From contig NC_063024.1 in the NCBI RefSeq assembly GCF_020509005.1, forward strand, positions 1,984,001 to 2,048,000: a stretch of DNA of 64,000 nucleotides. Reading direction: 5' to 3'. Made by a program: the position numbers and the translations under genes. The number at the start of each line of letters is the position of its first letter. Position 1 is the stretch's first letter. The DNA comes from Fulvia fulva. Taxonomy: Eukaryota > Ascomycota > Dothideomycetes > Mycosphaerellales > Mycosphaerellaceae. Shown one piece after another: positions 1 to 13,097 of the stretch. Under the pieces are notes generated by a model that saw nothing but the letters and a program-made list of their open reading frames with translations, had not been told where the DNA came from and made no database searches.

Positions 1-2280
1 AGGCTTAGTAGCCGTATACCTAACAACCTCGAGACGCCTACTAAAAGCTCCTTAGGTAAGAACTATACTGGCCGTAACACCGCGAGTTAGTAATATATAA
101 CTAAAAAGACCGGTAAATCGAGTACGTAATAGATCACGTAACTCAAGACAATATATAGTAGTTAGTACCTAACACTACTAACTACTACGACACCCTATAG
201 CAGTAGATAATAGATGCCCTTACCGTAGAAGACCGTAAGGAGATCATAGGTAACACGGACCCTAATCGCGAGCTATATCTATTCATATTTATACTACAAG
301 AAGACGCGTTAATATATAACGCGTCTAATATACTACTCTTCCCCCTAGAGCTAGAGCTCTACACACTAGAGGAGTCTAACTATATAGTTATAGAGAATAG
401 AAAGCGCCTACGAACGGCCTACTTCTACTATATACTATACTAGATTATAGTCGCTAATATAATTATCGGCTAGATGTCCGGTATACGACCTAGAATACGC
501 GCCTATTGCGATAAGAGCAATCGAAGCCCTACACGAAGAGGTAACAGCCCTCTAAGGCGTGTTAAGACCACTACCTCTATATACCGCGATAACCTTCCGC
601 CCGAACCTTCTAACTACCGAGCCGCTATAAAACACCGCTTCTCCTAATAGTAGATCGAAGCTATAGCTAAGGAGTTTGCTAAAGCCCTAGCAATAGGCAC
701 ATTTAGATAGGTAACAAAGGAAGAGAAGGATTAGGATACTTAGTAAGAGGAGGGACTTTAGCTACTACTACCGTTTAAGTAGGTATATAAATATAAACTA
801 GACGAGCACGGTATACTAAAGAGCTTCAAGGCTAGGCTATACGTAAGAGGCGATTTGTAAGGAACATACTTAGACATATACGCCGCTATACTACTAGTAA
901 GCATGTTCCGCCTCTACTATACTATAGCCGCGAGCTTCGACCTAGAAGCCGAACAATTCGATGTTATTAACGCCTTCCTAAACTCGGACCTACTATATAC
1001 TATATATCTATAACCACCTCCTAGAATCGATAGGCCATCCTATAGATACGCCCTTAAGCTAGTTAAGGCCCTCTACGGTCTAAAGGAGTCCCCTTTATTA
1101 TAGTACAACTCCCTAACCGAGACGCTAGCCTCCCTTAGACTAGTACCCCTATCGGACTCCGAATATATCTACTATAACAACAAGGTTATGTTCTTCTTTT
1201 ACGTTAACGACCTAGTTATACTCTACTACCGTAAGTATAAGGCCTATACTACTAACATTAAGTAGCGGCTACTTACTAAGTACGAGATATACGAGCTCGG
1301 TAATCTCTCCTAGTTCCTAGGAATCAAGGTTACGCGCGATAGAAACAAGCGCTTACTATAGCTCTCTTAAGAAGACTATATTAAGAAGCTAGCCGCCAAA
1401 TTTAGTATATCTACGAATGTACGCAAAACGATAGTACTAGTAGATCAACACCTTGATTAGACCGTTCTAGAGGGTTATTAACCCACCTCTATCGCTATCC
1501 TTACGTACTAATAACGTAAAGGATCCCTTAACTTCGCCGCTATATATACGCGGCCTAACATTGCCTTTTCCTTATCTATACTATCGTAGTATCTAACTAA
1601 GCTAACTGAGACACACCTCAAGCTTATAGATTAGTGCTTGCGCTATCTCCTAGAGACTAAGAACCTCTACCTTATATATAGCGCTAGTAAACATATTACT
1701 GGCCTTTATAGCTAACTAGAGCACCTCGGTAGTAACTACGAGTTCTTTAGAGTATCGGACGCGTCCTACGGCATAAATAATAACAGGACTAGCTTAAATA
1801 GCTAGGTCTTTATACTGTTCGGTAGACTAGTAGATTATAAGGCATCTAAACAAATCACTATCACTAAGTCCTTAATAGAGGCTAAGCTACTCGGGCTTTC
1901 GTAAGCCGCCTTAGAGCTTATATAGTAGGAACGAGTCTTTGCTAAGATAGACCTTTAGTTCAATTAGCGTACCTACTTATACTACGACAACACGTAGACC
2001 ATCCGCCTTATTAACTAATAAGGGCAAAAGCTTAATACAAAGCTACGCTACGTTAACATCTACTACTACTAGCTCCGATAGCGAGACTAGCACGGAGACA
2101 TTAAGATCAAGTATCTTAGTACTAACGACATGCCTATAGACGGGCTGACTAAGCTGCTTCTACTATAGAAGCACAAGCACTTCGTTAAGCTACTTAATAT
2201 AGCTAAAGAAGGCGTAGACCTACGCACCTTAGTGCCCTCTATAGCCGTATTAGGAGGTAACGGGCTAATAGACGCCTAAG
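1..2280 (+). mobile_element. RIP-mutated Ty1/copia remnant (reverse transcriptase and RNase H)
   Basis: Reading through many TAG/TAA codons gives a Copia polyprotein C-terminus. The reverse transcriptase motif FDVINAFLNSD lies near 955-990, followed by YGLKESP near 1077. The catalytic box near 1200-1212 reads VND where VDD is expected, as a G-to-A change would produce. RNase H follows at about 1740-2190, with the DNTQTIRL block and a downstream NDMPIDGLTK. The element enters from beyond the left edge, so its 5' end is not seen. It is a different Copia family from the three later in the window. It cannot encode protein. The class is clear; the exact 3' end is not. Confidence 0.85.
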
Positions 2281-3559
2281 AAGCCCGTAGTAGCGGCCTT
2301 ACCTTATCTCGAAACGAACACCGAACGGCTTTATCTTTACGGACACCTCTCTAGAAGCGCTAGTAGGCGTAAAACACGGCTACTAGTAGCTACTAATGCT
2401 ATAGACGATAACGAAGCTAGGGCAAAGCATCTACTATTCACCGGTATGGCCCTAGTACTATTATTAATAGGTGTTTCTTAGACTCCTATTAGCTAATAGC
2501 GTAAGGGCGAGAAACACCCCTATTACTAGTAGTAGCGTACGCGCGCGATAAAAGTAGCGCGTCTAATTAGAAAGCGAGAAACGCCTCTAACTTGCTACTA
2601 GTAACAATACTACCACCTTGTCACTACATTATCCGCTACTTTCGCACCTTATATACCCTTTAAAAGTGTAGAAAGTAAGGCACCCCGAAGGTACCTTTTT
2701 AACTTTCCGATACCGTTACTCCGGTATTACCTATTAGAGCCCTATTACACCTTATATAGTACAAGCTCTATCGTAGACAGCCTAGTATATTGCGCCACTA
2801 ACTAGTATCTTATACTCCCTAGGGGCAGAGCGAGCTCTCTTACTATTCGCCGGAGCAAAATGACTTAGTATAGAGCAATTATCGGACAATTTAATAAGTT
2901 AAGCGGACGACAATATATGTTTAAGCATACGATAGGACTAAGGCTACCCCTAGATTGAACTTAGGACCTCTAATATTTGCCGGTAGGTAAGATGATTGTA
3001 TACTTAAGTAAAAGTCCGTATAACGGGACTATTACCTAAGCTATCTTACCGGTAATAGTTATATATTCTATGCTTTATTATATAGGTAACAATAGTAGTA
3101 GTGAAAGTAAGGAATGAGGGAAGGGGTACAAAGCTCACCTTACTCACCTTAGCTCACTTCACTTGAAACAGCTGACTTACCCTTACTATAGTAGTAGTAA
3201 TACCGAGGGCCTAACGTTACTACTATAGGTAGGGGGGGTAGTTATAACAGGGTGTACGCGATCATATAGGAATCAGCTCATTCACTCTAGCGCACGAGCT
3301 AAGGGGGTGTATCGCGATCCGAGCGTATATATAGGTAACATCCTATTATCAAAACTTAAGGCTACGTACGCTAAGAATTAGGTGACTAATTAGTCACCTA
3401 TAGCCTCTTTAAGAGCAACACTTGTCTATTCTAGATAGACATATATAATACACAACCTGCTTTTGAAACACCCTATATAAGCCCGTATAATAACTTCCTA
3501 CACTTCTAACGTAATAGACCTACCCGTACGGACGTACTACTAGCTACGTAGAAAATTAG
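2281..3559. repeat. Unassigned RIP-mutated repeat sequence
   Basis: TA-rich, CpA/TpG-poor sequence with no readable domain in any frame. It probably includes the 3' end or LTR of the preceding Copia and the edge of the following gypsy remnant. A TATA-like CCTATATAAGCCC occurs near 3470. I could not find matching LTR ends or a target duplication. Confidence 0.4.
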
Positions 3560-5215
3560 CTAGTAAGATATAGACGCTTTCGTAACTTATATAAGCCGTT
3601 TATATACACATTATATCAACTAGCTTAAGTATATATAGATAGATAGATAGATTTGTTATTCCCCTGTTCTAGGACCCTATCCGGCCTATATAGGTATATA
3701 TCTATTGTTATGTACAAAGGGAAACCCGAATAGGTGAAAACCCTTCCCGCCCCCGACTACTCCTTATCTAGTTTAGCTTTCCCTCTGAACGTACGTAGTC
3801 TATATCACTACCCCGTTAGCCCCCGCTCCTAGCCGGTCTCGTCGCGCTACGTCGTGTCCTCTCTTCCTATACTGTTCCTACTAGGCGGTACTGTTCTAGC
3901 TAGCCCTTCTCTAGTATCTAGTTCGTAATGCGCCGTAGGTCCTTAGCGTTGTTAAGAAGTGCCCTAATCGTCCGGTTCCTCGCCTTTACTATCCACTCCC
4001 CCCTTCCTAGCGACTACCTCGGATAGACGAGGAGTGCGTACCGTACGTTCTAGGAGCGATAGCCGTAGGGGCAGCTAGTATTTGTGTATCCTAGAACCTT
4101 CCTCTATAATAGGTACCCCTAGAGGCCGATGTGTTCGCTTCGTAGTTAGGTTGCTATACTACTCTATACCCTCGTAAGGCGGTAGTAGATGAGCTTCGGG
4201 GGGTGCTTGACCGCGGATTTTGTAGCTGACTATTCCTTAGGTTGTCCCGCTAGCTAAGGGCGTCTACTATGCCCTACAACCTGGTTGTTCTACCTCTCTT
4301 TCTATAGTTGCTCTACAAACGATTTCTTACCTTCCTATTGTGTTGCTACTTAAGTATATATAAGTATAGCTTAAAGCCGACTATTAGAAATATAGCCCGA
4401 GACCTACGCGGTTATATAAGGTAGGAGATAAGGTTTAGCTCAATTTACGTAATATTCGTACTAAACGACTAGCGAAGAAGCTTAATTATAAGAACGTAGG
4501 CCCCTTTACGATTATAAAGAAAGTAGCGACCGATGTCTACGAACTCGACCTACCTATAAGTATAAGAATATACTACGTGTTCTATACCGACCTACTACGA
4601 CTATCCGCCGAAGACCCGTTCCCTTTATAGACGTACGAACCTACGCTTACCGAAGTCGATAGCGAAGTTAAGGAATGGCACGATACCGTAGTAGTAGTAG
4701 ATAGTCGCTAGACTAGAAAAGTAAAGAAGAGTATTAGCTATACTATTAAATAGGTAGATAGGTTATATACTAAAGAACCTTATATTAACTTAAAAGGCAC
4801 TATAGACGAACTTGTAGTAGACTACTATTATAAGAACCCTCGCGCTCTAGGACCTCTACGCGGATAGTAAGCACTAGAGCCTAATATAACCGAGCTAATA
4901 GACTCGGCGGACAGTACTAGCAATACTAATAACGACGCGACCGGTACCGCCGACGCTAAGTACTCGTTATAATATAACCTAAGGCGAACTAAGGTATAAT
5001 AAACAGTCACTTCGTTTCTACGATCTACGCCTAGGACTCGCTACCGCTAGTAACGTTACTTTACTCGTAGCTTAGGCTTGTCTATAGTCGTATCTTTATA
5101 TATACCGGAGTTTTAGATTATAGAGTTAGATAGATATACCCTATAGAGCGTTACTTATTTTGAATTAATAGATACCGCCTCGTAGGCGCTTAAGGCGATT
5201 TGAGAAGGGGGGTAG
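3560..5215 (+). mobile_element. RIP-mutated Ty3/gypsy remnant B (integrase C-terminus and chromodomain region)
   Basis: Segments 3560-3637 and 4363-5215 read as one gypsy integrase C-terminus when the inserted LINE fragment is removed. A DAFVTYISRLYTH block is followed by KVGDKVQLNLRNIRTKRL, then GPFTIIKKVATDVYELDLP and VFYTDLLRLSAEDP, the usual GPY/F-type end before a chromodomain. A purine-rich tract (about 5200-5215) precedes TGTTACGG at 5216, as expected for a polypurine tract and 3' LTR. Stops are mainly TAG from former CAG or TGG. Only the 3' part of the element survives. It is a different family from gypsy A at 5845-20690. Confidence 0.8.
3638..4348 (-). mobile_element. 5'-truncated LINE (Tad1-like) 3' fragment
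   Basis: This stretch is the reverse complement of 11229-11934, the 3' end of the LINE at 9151-11934, with only scattered differences. The 3' end carries a short (GATA)n tail at the left border. A 14-bp direct repeat, CTTAAGTATATATA, flanks it at 3624-3637 and 4349-4362. This marks a target-primed insertion into gypsy remnant B. It includes the end of ORF2 and the 3' UTR and has no coding capacity. Confidence 0.9.
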
Positions 5216-5407
5216 TGTTACGGTATAGCCCTACGGCCTACGGCCTTCGGGTTACGTAACTTCGTAAATATAACGTAACGCCTCGGCTCGGCGAACGTCG
5301 CGCTTATCTTCGATATACGCCTTAGCTAGAACTTCTCTTCTCCGTAGAACTTATTCGATTACTTAGCTACGACACCCTTTCACCTACCGAGAGCAGCCTA
5401 GACCCGT
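5216..5407 (+). repeat. Probable 3' LTR fragment of gypsy remnant B
   Basis: It begins TGTTACGG directly after a polypurine-like tract and holds no coding domain. It is cut off at about 5407, where a Copia integrase fragment begins. The matching 5' LTR is not in the window, so this rests on position and the TG start only. Confidence 0.5.
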
Positions 5408-5844
5408 ATTAGAAGGTCTAGGTAGAATAGTAGTTAAGGTACTTTCTGTCTACGATCCGTAGTAATAGTATAAGGGAAATTCTCGCCTTACTAAAAGAGT
5501 AGGAGAAGGAGTTTAGTACTTAGATAGATATAACTAATACCTATAACTCTCTTCAAAATAGACCTATAGAAAGGTCAATTCAAGCCTCTAAGAACATAGT
5601 CCGGGCTATACTTAAAGACTCTAGTATACTAGTTAAGTTCTAGCTAGAAGCTTTATAAGTATAGACTATAATTAGAAACAGACTGCCTAATAGTCCGATC
5701 TATTAAGAATATATAGGCCGTAGGTCAAGGATATAGGTATAGGTATATTATATAACTAGATTACGTAACTAGGGTTTACTAGCCTATATGCTAGTAAACA
5801 TCCGGACACCTAGTATCTACCTATACTAATACTAGCGATACTAA
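5408..5844 (+). mobile_element. Copia fragment: integrase piece plus truncated LTR
   Basis: 5408-5700 is nearly identical to the integrase segment of Copia-1 at about 15461-15755. At 5701 it switches to the LTR of the same family (TATTAAGAATATATAGG, a mutated TGTTAAG start). That LTR is cut at about 5844, where gypsy A begins. It is therefore a scrambled remnant, either a solo LTR inserted in a fragment or a rearrangement product. Confidence 0.8.
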
Positions 5845-6299
5845 TATTACGGGTAGCCCGCGACCCCTTACTATAGCTACGTCGGCCCGGGTGAACCGCG
5901 GACCTTCCGTATCGGGTTAGCGCGGCTTAGCTTTGCTTTATAACTTCGCCGCGCCTTACGCTCCTCTTTCGTAGCTTCGTAGAATAACAACTCTCTTATT
6001 CGGACCCTACGGTACGCGCGCCCTTATAGTTTATTCTACTACCCTACCTAGATCGCGGATCTAGGTAAGGGACGCGTAATAATAGGAATAGACAGAACTA
6101 TAGAACTCGAAGAACGCGTAGAGTCGTATTAGAATATAGAACACGGTAAGGCGTATAGCGCGTAAATGCCTAGAGAACGTAACGCGGCGACATTATTAGG
6201 AGGTAGTCGCGCGCTCGTAGACAGTTAGGAAATAGGCATCGTTACGCCTCCCCCGAACCTAGACAATATAACTTTATAGACAAACGGCGGTATACTACC

Positions 6300-9150
6300 G
6301 CTACTAAAGCCTAAGGGTAAAGGTAAGTAGCGTATATCTCTTTTCCCCGACCTCTCCTCTTTTCCTCGGAGTTAGATATAGGACGATAACCGGCGGGTTA
6401 TAGTAGATACCGGTGTCGCGCTATAATAGGAAATTGATAAAGCTTACTAGAAAGCCTTCGAGCGAGAAGAAGGTAGTAAGATTGACTTGATAGAACTGTT
6501 CGAGTTTAAGCTCGAAGAGAACCTAGGCGGCGACCTAGACGAGGTGTACCTATTACTCGACGAGGTAGAGTATATTCTCGTATCCGAATACTAGAATATT
6601 ATACTAGACAAACTTACGACCCTCGTATCCTAGTACCCGAAGACTACCTACGACTTCGTACTATAGGTAGTGAATATAGAGATCACTAAAGGCAGACAAC
6701 TCGATATAATAGAGCGAGCTAATAACCTCTAGAACACCTAGTATACTACGCTATATACCGAGTATAACCGTATATATAAGATACTACGAAGCGAGGAGGC
6801 TATAATATAGAAGATGGCTATAGACCTAAAGAGTAAGAAGGATTATAACCTAGCAAAGTTATAAGAGGTAGAGAAGAAGTATAGGGAGGCTAACAACCTA
6901 TATAAGCAATTTAGCGAGATTTACGAAAAGGAGAAGAAGAAGGTATAGGATGCTAAAGCTAAGAACTAGGCTCTATAGAAGGAGGTTAACGATCTAAAGA
7001 CTCGACTCTAAGCTACTAAAGACACTATATAGAATAGAGGTAAGGGCCGCTCTAGTCGCCGACCCTCCTATTTACCTCCGCGCGAGACTTTACTCGAGTA
7101 GCTAATACGTAAGTATCGTAAAGCTACTAGTAGAGGCGGCGGCGGCGGAGGCGGTAGTAATGATAATAATAACGGTAATAGTAATAATGACCGAGGACGT
7201 AATAGAAACCGTCTAGAACCTAATAATAATAACGGTCGCGAGGCTCGAGCGCGTAACACCCGTATAGAGACTCCCCTAACCGAACTTTTAGAACGCCTAT
7301 TTACTATTAACCGTACTCTAATACGCGGTATCGAGGTTAGTAAGGGCGTACCTAACCTAAAGTACTTTAAGAACGATAACGACCCTAACTTCGACAGTTA
7401 GTATAGTAGCGTACTTCTTAAGCTAACTATAACTACTTTCCGCTCCGAGGTAGACGGCCTACGTTCTATATATAGATAGACATAGGGTGACCCTTAGAGA
7501 AGTATTAAGCCGAGGATCCCCGTACCTAGACAATATTTATTTAACGAGTTCAAGACTAGTAAAGAACTACTAGATTAGATAACGCGCTAGTACGGTATCC
7601 GTAACGAAGGAACTAAGGCTATAGTTAATATCGCTACCTATAAGTAGGAGTAGGGCGAGACCTTTATTACCTTCTACGCTCGCTACTCGAAGCTACGTAC
7701 TTAGATAGAGTAGACCGACGAGACTAAGCTAATAATGTTTCGTAACCGCCTAAACCGTAAGTACTTTATTAAGACTTTCGGCGATAGGGAAGTAGACAGA
7801 CGCTTATACGATATATAGGATATTATTAAGGAATACACGGTATTAGATAAGAGCTTCTACGAGACCGACCGGCTATATCTATAGAAGGAGCGCCTATATA
7901 GCAACCCTAATTCGAACAATAACGGCGTATAGGGCGGTAGTAATGCCGTAGGCGCCGTAGCTACTAGTATAACCGCTATAATCGTCTAGCGACTACTATA
8001 ATACGTAGGTATAAAGAAGAAGGAGGACCTACCGGTTCACTTATAGAACCTACCTTTATTAAACCGTAAGTAGCGTAAGGACCTTAAGAAGTAGGGTAAG
8101 TACTACCGCTACCGTATAGGCTCGTATATATTAACGAAACCCAAATGCCCGATATATAGTTACGACGGCGACTACCGCCCTCTACGTCTACGAAACAACG
8201 CGAACGCTAACCCGAACCTTAGCTCCCTTACTACCGACCTATAGTAACAGGGAAATAGTACGACCGCTATCTAAGCGTAGTAGATAGCGGTTAGTAACCG
8301 AACTTTCTAAGACAGAAAGAGTATAAGATTAAGAGATATAGAATATAAGAGACGGACTATAGTAAGGAGCTTAAGATATCGGTATATATACTAGATAAAC
8401 AATAACTAGCTATATACCCTTATATAGTATTACCCGTAATAATATAATATAAAAAGGCTCGCGGCCTTATAGATTCTACCTCTACCTCTCTCTTTCTTAA
8501 TTAGAAATTTATACGTAAATATATAAACCCCTTAATCCCTTTAACGAAGAATAGACGATTAAAACTAGGAGATAGATTGGCTATAGCGCGTCAGATCATA
8601 TATATAGCCCTTATAGACGTAGTTATTAGCGGTTATTACGAGTTAATACTATACTACGTTACCGACCTCGAATACAATATTGTCTTTAGACTACCGTAGC
8701 TCTCCGTGTATAACCCGTACATCTTCTAGAAAACTAGCGAGGTGGCGTTTAGATCTGACTACTACTTCGGTCACTATCTATATAATAAGACATCGACAAT
8801 AGTATAATCTCTAAACTATATCGGTAGAACCTAGTAAACGAAATATAGACTAAAGCCCTTTACTAGCGAATTAGTAGGATTTATAGCCGGAGGGGCGGAG
8901 CTAAATATATCCGCTCTAGAGGTAGATAAAGAGGTAGATTACTAGGAAGTCTCGTAGCGCGTATAGGAGATGTACGCGTATCGGCCTAGGGCCGAGTACT
9001 TCTATATTATACCTACGGGGCGCGAGGATAACGATAATAACGATAATAGCCTCAAACTAAGCGCGATAGTAGCTAATGACCTAGATCAGTTCTTAAATAA
9101 GTAGTTTAACTACAATCCTAAAGAGAAGCTCCCGCCTATATACTACGACA
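6300..9150 (+). pseudogene. gypsy A gag and protease region, RIP-inactivated
   Basis: The conceptual translation has a charged, coiled-coil-like segment (about 6680-7030), a Gly/Asn-rich linker (7130-7250), and a gag core with the YLFNEFKTSK and FITFYARYSKL blocks (about 7530-7690). After a frame change comes a protease-like stretch reading LIDSTSTSLFLNQKF near 8465-8510, where D-S/T-G is expected. It ends at PPIYYD, which joins directly to IIDAF at 11950 on the far side of the LINE. Multiple TAG/TAA codons make it non-functional. Confidence 0.75.
9136..9150. repeat. LINE target-site duplication, left copy
   Basis: CTATATACTACGACA (15 bp) is repeated exactly at 11935-11949 and brackets the LINE. 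The gypsy reading frame resumes across it. Confidence 0.9.
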
Positions 9151-11934
9151 GGTCGACGACGAGAATCACCTGTACGTGGTGTCGGCTACGAACCTCTCGT
9201 CTAGCTACGAGAGAGCCAAGTATTCTCACGCTAGAGCGTCGTAGGCGCGACGGGCGCGTAACGTAGGCGAAGCCGCGGCGAACAGAGGACTACTAGCAAA
9301 ACGGGTATAAAAACCATCCGACGAGCGTGTACTCGTGTCGGGAGCGAGTCCCTCTTCTTTCTACGTGTAAGAAGGGCGCGGAACCGTGGCCTATACGCTC
9401 GACAGGACACCTCTAGTATAAGTATAGAATTTTCACCTCCGGAGACCGCAAACCGAGCGGGCTAAGCGACGAACATTAGACGAGCGGACTATAGAACAAC
9501 AACTAAGCGGACTATGCAACGGCGTCGAGCGGACTACGAAACAATCTAGTGTTTGCTAGCGGGCAATGCGGTGGGTAGGTAGATACGCGACGAAGCCTAT
9601 AAGGGCCTATTAAACACCCGGTATAGGAACGAGGGTTTTGCCTAAGGCACTGCCTGTCCCGCTACACAACGTACCTAGTCTGACATAGTAGATTGCGACG
9701 AGGAAAAGACGATAGCCTGAGCAAGGAAAAGACGGCTATTAGGACGGGGAAAAGACGTACAATACAAGTGGATTAGTTCTATAATCGGGGAGGATCGAGG
9801 GCAGGGTGATAAGGAACTTCATATTGGTTAGTAGGTGGAAACGCAAGGAGTACGCTACCCGGCGTAGTGTATGCCCCGAGCAAACCTGCGAGGCATAGAC
9901 GGCCGCTTTCTAGAGATAGGCTACGGTAACGCGAAGGGCGTCAAAACCTAGGGCGTAGTATACACTAGTAGCGACGGCTAATACTGTCTATATAGCCCGA
10001 GAGGACGGATGCGCATGTCGGTCAATAGAGAGCACTAAAGGGCTTAGGCCTATAGAGGTGGATATTGGCTTAAGGAGCAAACAGGGAGGGAGGGCGTAGA
10101 GGGAAGCTTTTGCTCCGGGCTAACCTCTCGAAACGAGGCTACACGGTAGTGCTAGATGAGTAGGAAAGCGCGGTTAAGACTTGTCACCTTATCTCGTAGC
10201 TAGCTTACTAAATACGATTCCTTCCTTACTAGACATATCGGGAGCCTTCGACTACGTGTCATACCCGCGGCTTCTCTACATCCTAAGGTCGAAAGGACTC
10301 CCTAAGTGGCTTGTTAACTTCGTACGGTCCTACCTCTAAAACCGTAGTACGTCGATCCTAGTCGGCTAGTACAGAAGCCCATTTTAAGCAGTCTATACTA
10401 GAATCCCGTAAGGCTTAACGCTAGTACCTATTCTGTTCCTCTTCTTTATAGCGACGCTGCTCCCAGCCCTAGAATCCTAGAACACCGCTACGAGCGGCTT
10501 CGTAGACGACACAAACATCCTAGCGTGGTCTTCCTCGACTAAGGAGAACTATAGGCTACTAGAAGAGAAGCACAAGATCTGCGAGGACTAGGCTAGGAGG
10601 CACGGGGCTCGGTTTGCCCTAGAAAAGTACAATCTGATACACTTTACGCGCCGGCCACGGTTCCACAATATACAAGCTTCTATCTAGATATAGGGGCATA
10701 CGACTAACCCGGCAAATCAGCTTAGGATCCTCGGACTATAGGTGGACCCGGCGCTACGGTAGAGGAAGCACGTATAGGCAATATTACGGAAAGCTGAACA
10801 GAATATAGCATCATACTAGAGGCTCACTACGTCTATATAGGGGGCGGACTTCCGGTAGTCACGACTTCTATATACGGCTATTATACGGCCAGTCCTTACC
10901 TATAGTAGCCAAGTGTAGTCCTTAGGCGAGAGGGCCTACCTATCGAAGGGACTCGTCGCGCCGCTAGCGAAGATCCAAAACCAATGCCTAAGGAAGGTCA
11001 CCGGGGCATATAAGTCGACACTAACGAGGATGCTTAAGTACGAGACCGCTATACCGCCGATCGACCTATACATCTAGGGACTACGGACCTCCTACTTAGG
11101 CAAGTCGGCACAGTACCTAGTATAGAAGGTCATCGCTAGTATAGTCGTAAGGGCCCGCGAATCAGTACTAGCGTATAAGGGTATTCGACCCGGAAACGAG
11201 CCGAACTACCGGGTAAGGGACGAACAGCTAGCAATATAATAGGAAGGTAAGAAATCGTTTATAGAGCAACTATAGAAAGAGAGGTAGAACAACCAGGTTA
11301 TAGGGCATAGTAGACGCCCTTAGCTAGCGGGACAACCTAAGGAATAGTTAGCTACAAAATCCGCGGTCAAGTACCCCCCGAAGCTTATCCACTACCGCCT
11401 TACGAGGGCATAGAGTAGCATAGCAACCCAACTGCGAAGCGAACACATCGGCCTCTAGGGGTACCTATTATAGAGGAAGGTTCTAGGATACACGAATACT
11501 AGCTGCCCCTACGGCTATCGCTCCTAGAACGTACGGTACGCACTCCTCGTCTGTCCGAGGTAGTCGCTAGGAAGGGGGGAGTGGATAGCAAAGGCGAGGA
11601 ACCGGACGATTGGGGCACTTCTTAACAACGCTAAAGACCTACGGCGTATTACGAACTAGATACTAGAGAAGGGCTGGCTAGAACAGTACCGCCTAGTAGG
11701 AGCAGTGTAGGAAGAGAGGACACGACGCAGCGCGACGAGACCGGCTAGGAGCGGGGGCTAACGGGGTAGTGACATAGACTACGTACGTTCAGAGGGAAAG
11801 CTAATCTAGACAAGGAGTAGTCGGGGGCGGGAAGGGTTTTCACCTATTCGGGTTTCCCTTTGTATATAACAATAGATATATACCTATATAGGCCGGATAG
11901 GGTCCTAGAACAGGGGAATGACAAATCTATCTAT
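9151..11934 (+). mobile_element. LINE (Tad1-like), RIP-mutated, inserted in gypsy A
   Basis: A non-LTR reverse transcriptase is readable from about 10,225. It has an SGAFDYVSYPRLLYIL block, LPKWLVNFVRSYL, a QGLTLVPILFLFF block and the catalytic FVDDTNILAW (about 10,498-10,530). The C-terminal CCHC-like region and 3' UTR follow, and the 3' end carries a short TCTATCTATC tail. The first kilobase (9151-10,200) has no readable ORF and resembles a 5' UTR. No apurinic endonuclease domain is seen, so the copy is probably internally deleted. A 15-bp target duplication flanks it. Confidence 0.85.
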
Positions 11935-11949
11935 CTATATACTACGACA

Positions 11950-13097
11950 TTATAGATGCTTTCTTAGTAAAGGACTACGAGGGACTCCTATCTTACCGAC
12001 TAGGTGTCGACTACGAGATTTATATTAAACCCGGTAGACCTTAAGAACCGCTATATCGAAAGCTATACGGACTAGCCGAGAAGGAGAATAAAGCCGTTAA
12101 GAAATAATTACTCGAAGAGACTTTAGAAGACAAGGTACGTAAGGCCGGTTAGAAAACAAGCTAGTCACCGGTACCGGTATTAGTAGTAAGAAAGCCTAGA
12201 GGAGGGCTACGAGTATATATTAACTACCGTAGGCTAAACGCTATTACTATTAAGAATCGCTATCCTATTCTATTGATATAGGAAACGCTTAACCGTATAT
12301 AGGGAAAGAAGTACTTTACGAAACTAGATATTATAGTAGCCTTTAATAAGTTACGTATCGCGGAAAGGCACGAGTAGCTAATAGCTTTCGTAATACGCTA
12401 CGGTATATACGAATGCCTCGTATTACCGTTCGGCCTCTATAACGGACCCGTAACCTTTTAGTTATATATTAATAAGGTTCTATAAGAACATCTAGATGAC
12501 TTTGTGTTAGTATATCTAGATAACGTCCTTATCTTTAGCGACACTCTAGAGGAGCACGTCGAATACGTACGAAAGGTATTAATTAAGCTACGAGATGCCG
12601 GGCTTACTATTAATATCGATAAGTCCGAGTTCTACTAGGAACGTATAAAATATCTAGGCCTTATTATTATACCCTAGGGCATCGAGATAGACCCGGAGAA
12701 CTTGGAATATATATAGACCTAGGAAGTACTTACTAATCTTAAGGATGTCTAAGCCTTCCTAGGATTCGCGAACTTCTACCGCAGGTTTATCGAGGCCTTC
12801 TCTCGTATTAAATCCCTATTAACTAACCTAACGAAGTTAGATAGGCCTAGTAATTATAAGAACCGTAGAATTAATTAGACTAATAATTGCTAGAGGGCAT
12901 TCGAGGCGTTAAAAGTAGCGTTTAGTAAGGCGGGTATACTAGTATACTATATACCGGGTAGGTAGACCGTCGTCGAGACTAACTCCTTAGACTTTATTAA
13001 TATAAGTGTACTCTTATAATACGACGAGTAGGGAGTATTATATCCTATAGCTTTTTATTCGAAGAAGCTAAGCTCCTAGGAGTATAATTACGAGATC
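11950..13097 (+). pseudogene. gypsy A reverse transcriptase/RNase H, RIP-inactivated
   Basis: It shows the classic Ty3 order: a [22 protein letters not shown] block (from about 12,196), TKLDIIVAFNKLRI, VLPFGLYNGPVTFQ, and a catalytic box reading YLDN (about 12,511) instead of YLDD. RNase H follows, with LYPIAFYSKKLSSQEYNYEI up to 13,097. The last codons stop exactly where Copia-1 inserts, and the protein continues YDKELLAI at 18,453. Confidence 0.85.
13093..13097. repeat. Copia-1 target-site duplication (AGATC), left copy
   Basis: AGATC immediately precedes the 5' LTR and is repeated at 18448-18452 immediately after the 3' LTR. Collapsing the two copies restores the gypsy RNase H sequence NYEIYDKELLAI. 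Confidence 0.93.

Noticed and set aside
7068..7259. Minus-strand Leu/Pro-rich frame
   Set aside because: It is the antisense of the Gly/Asn-rich linker of gypsy A gag.
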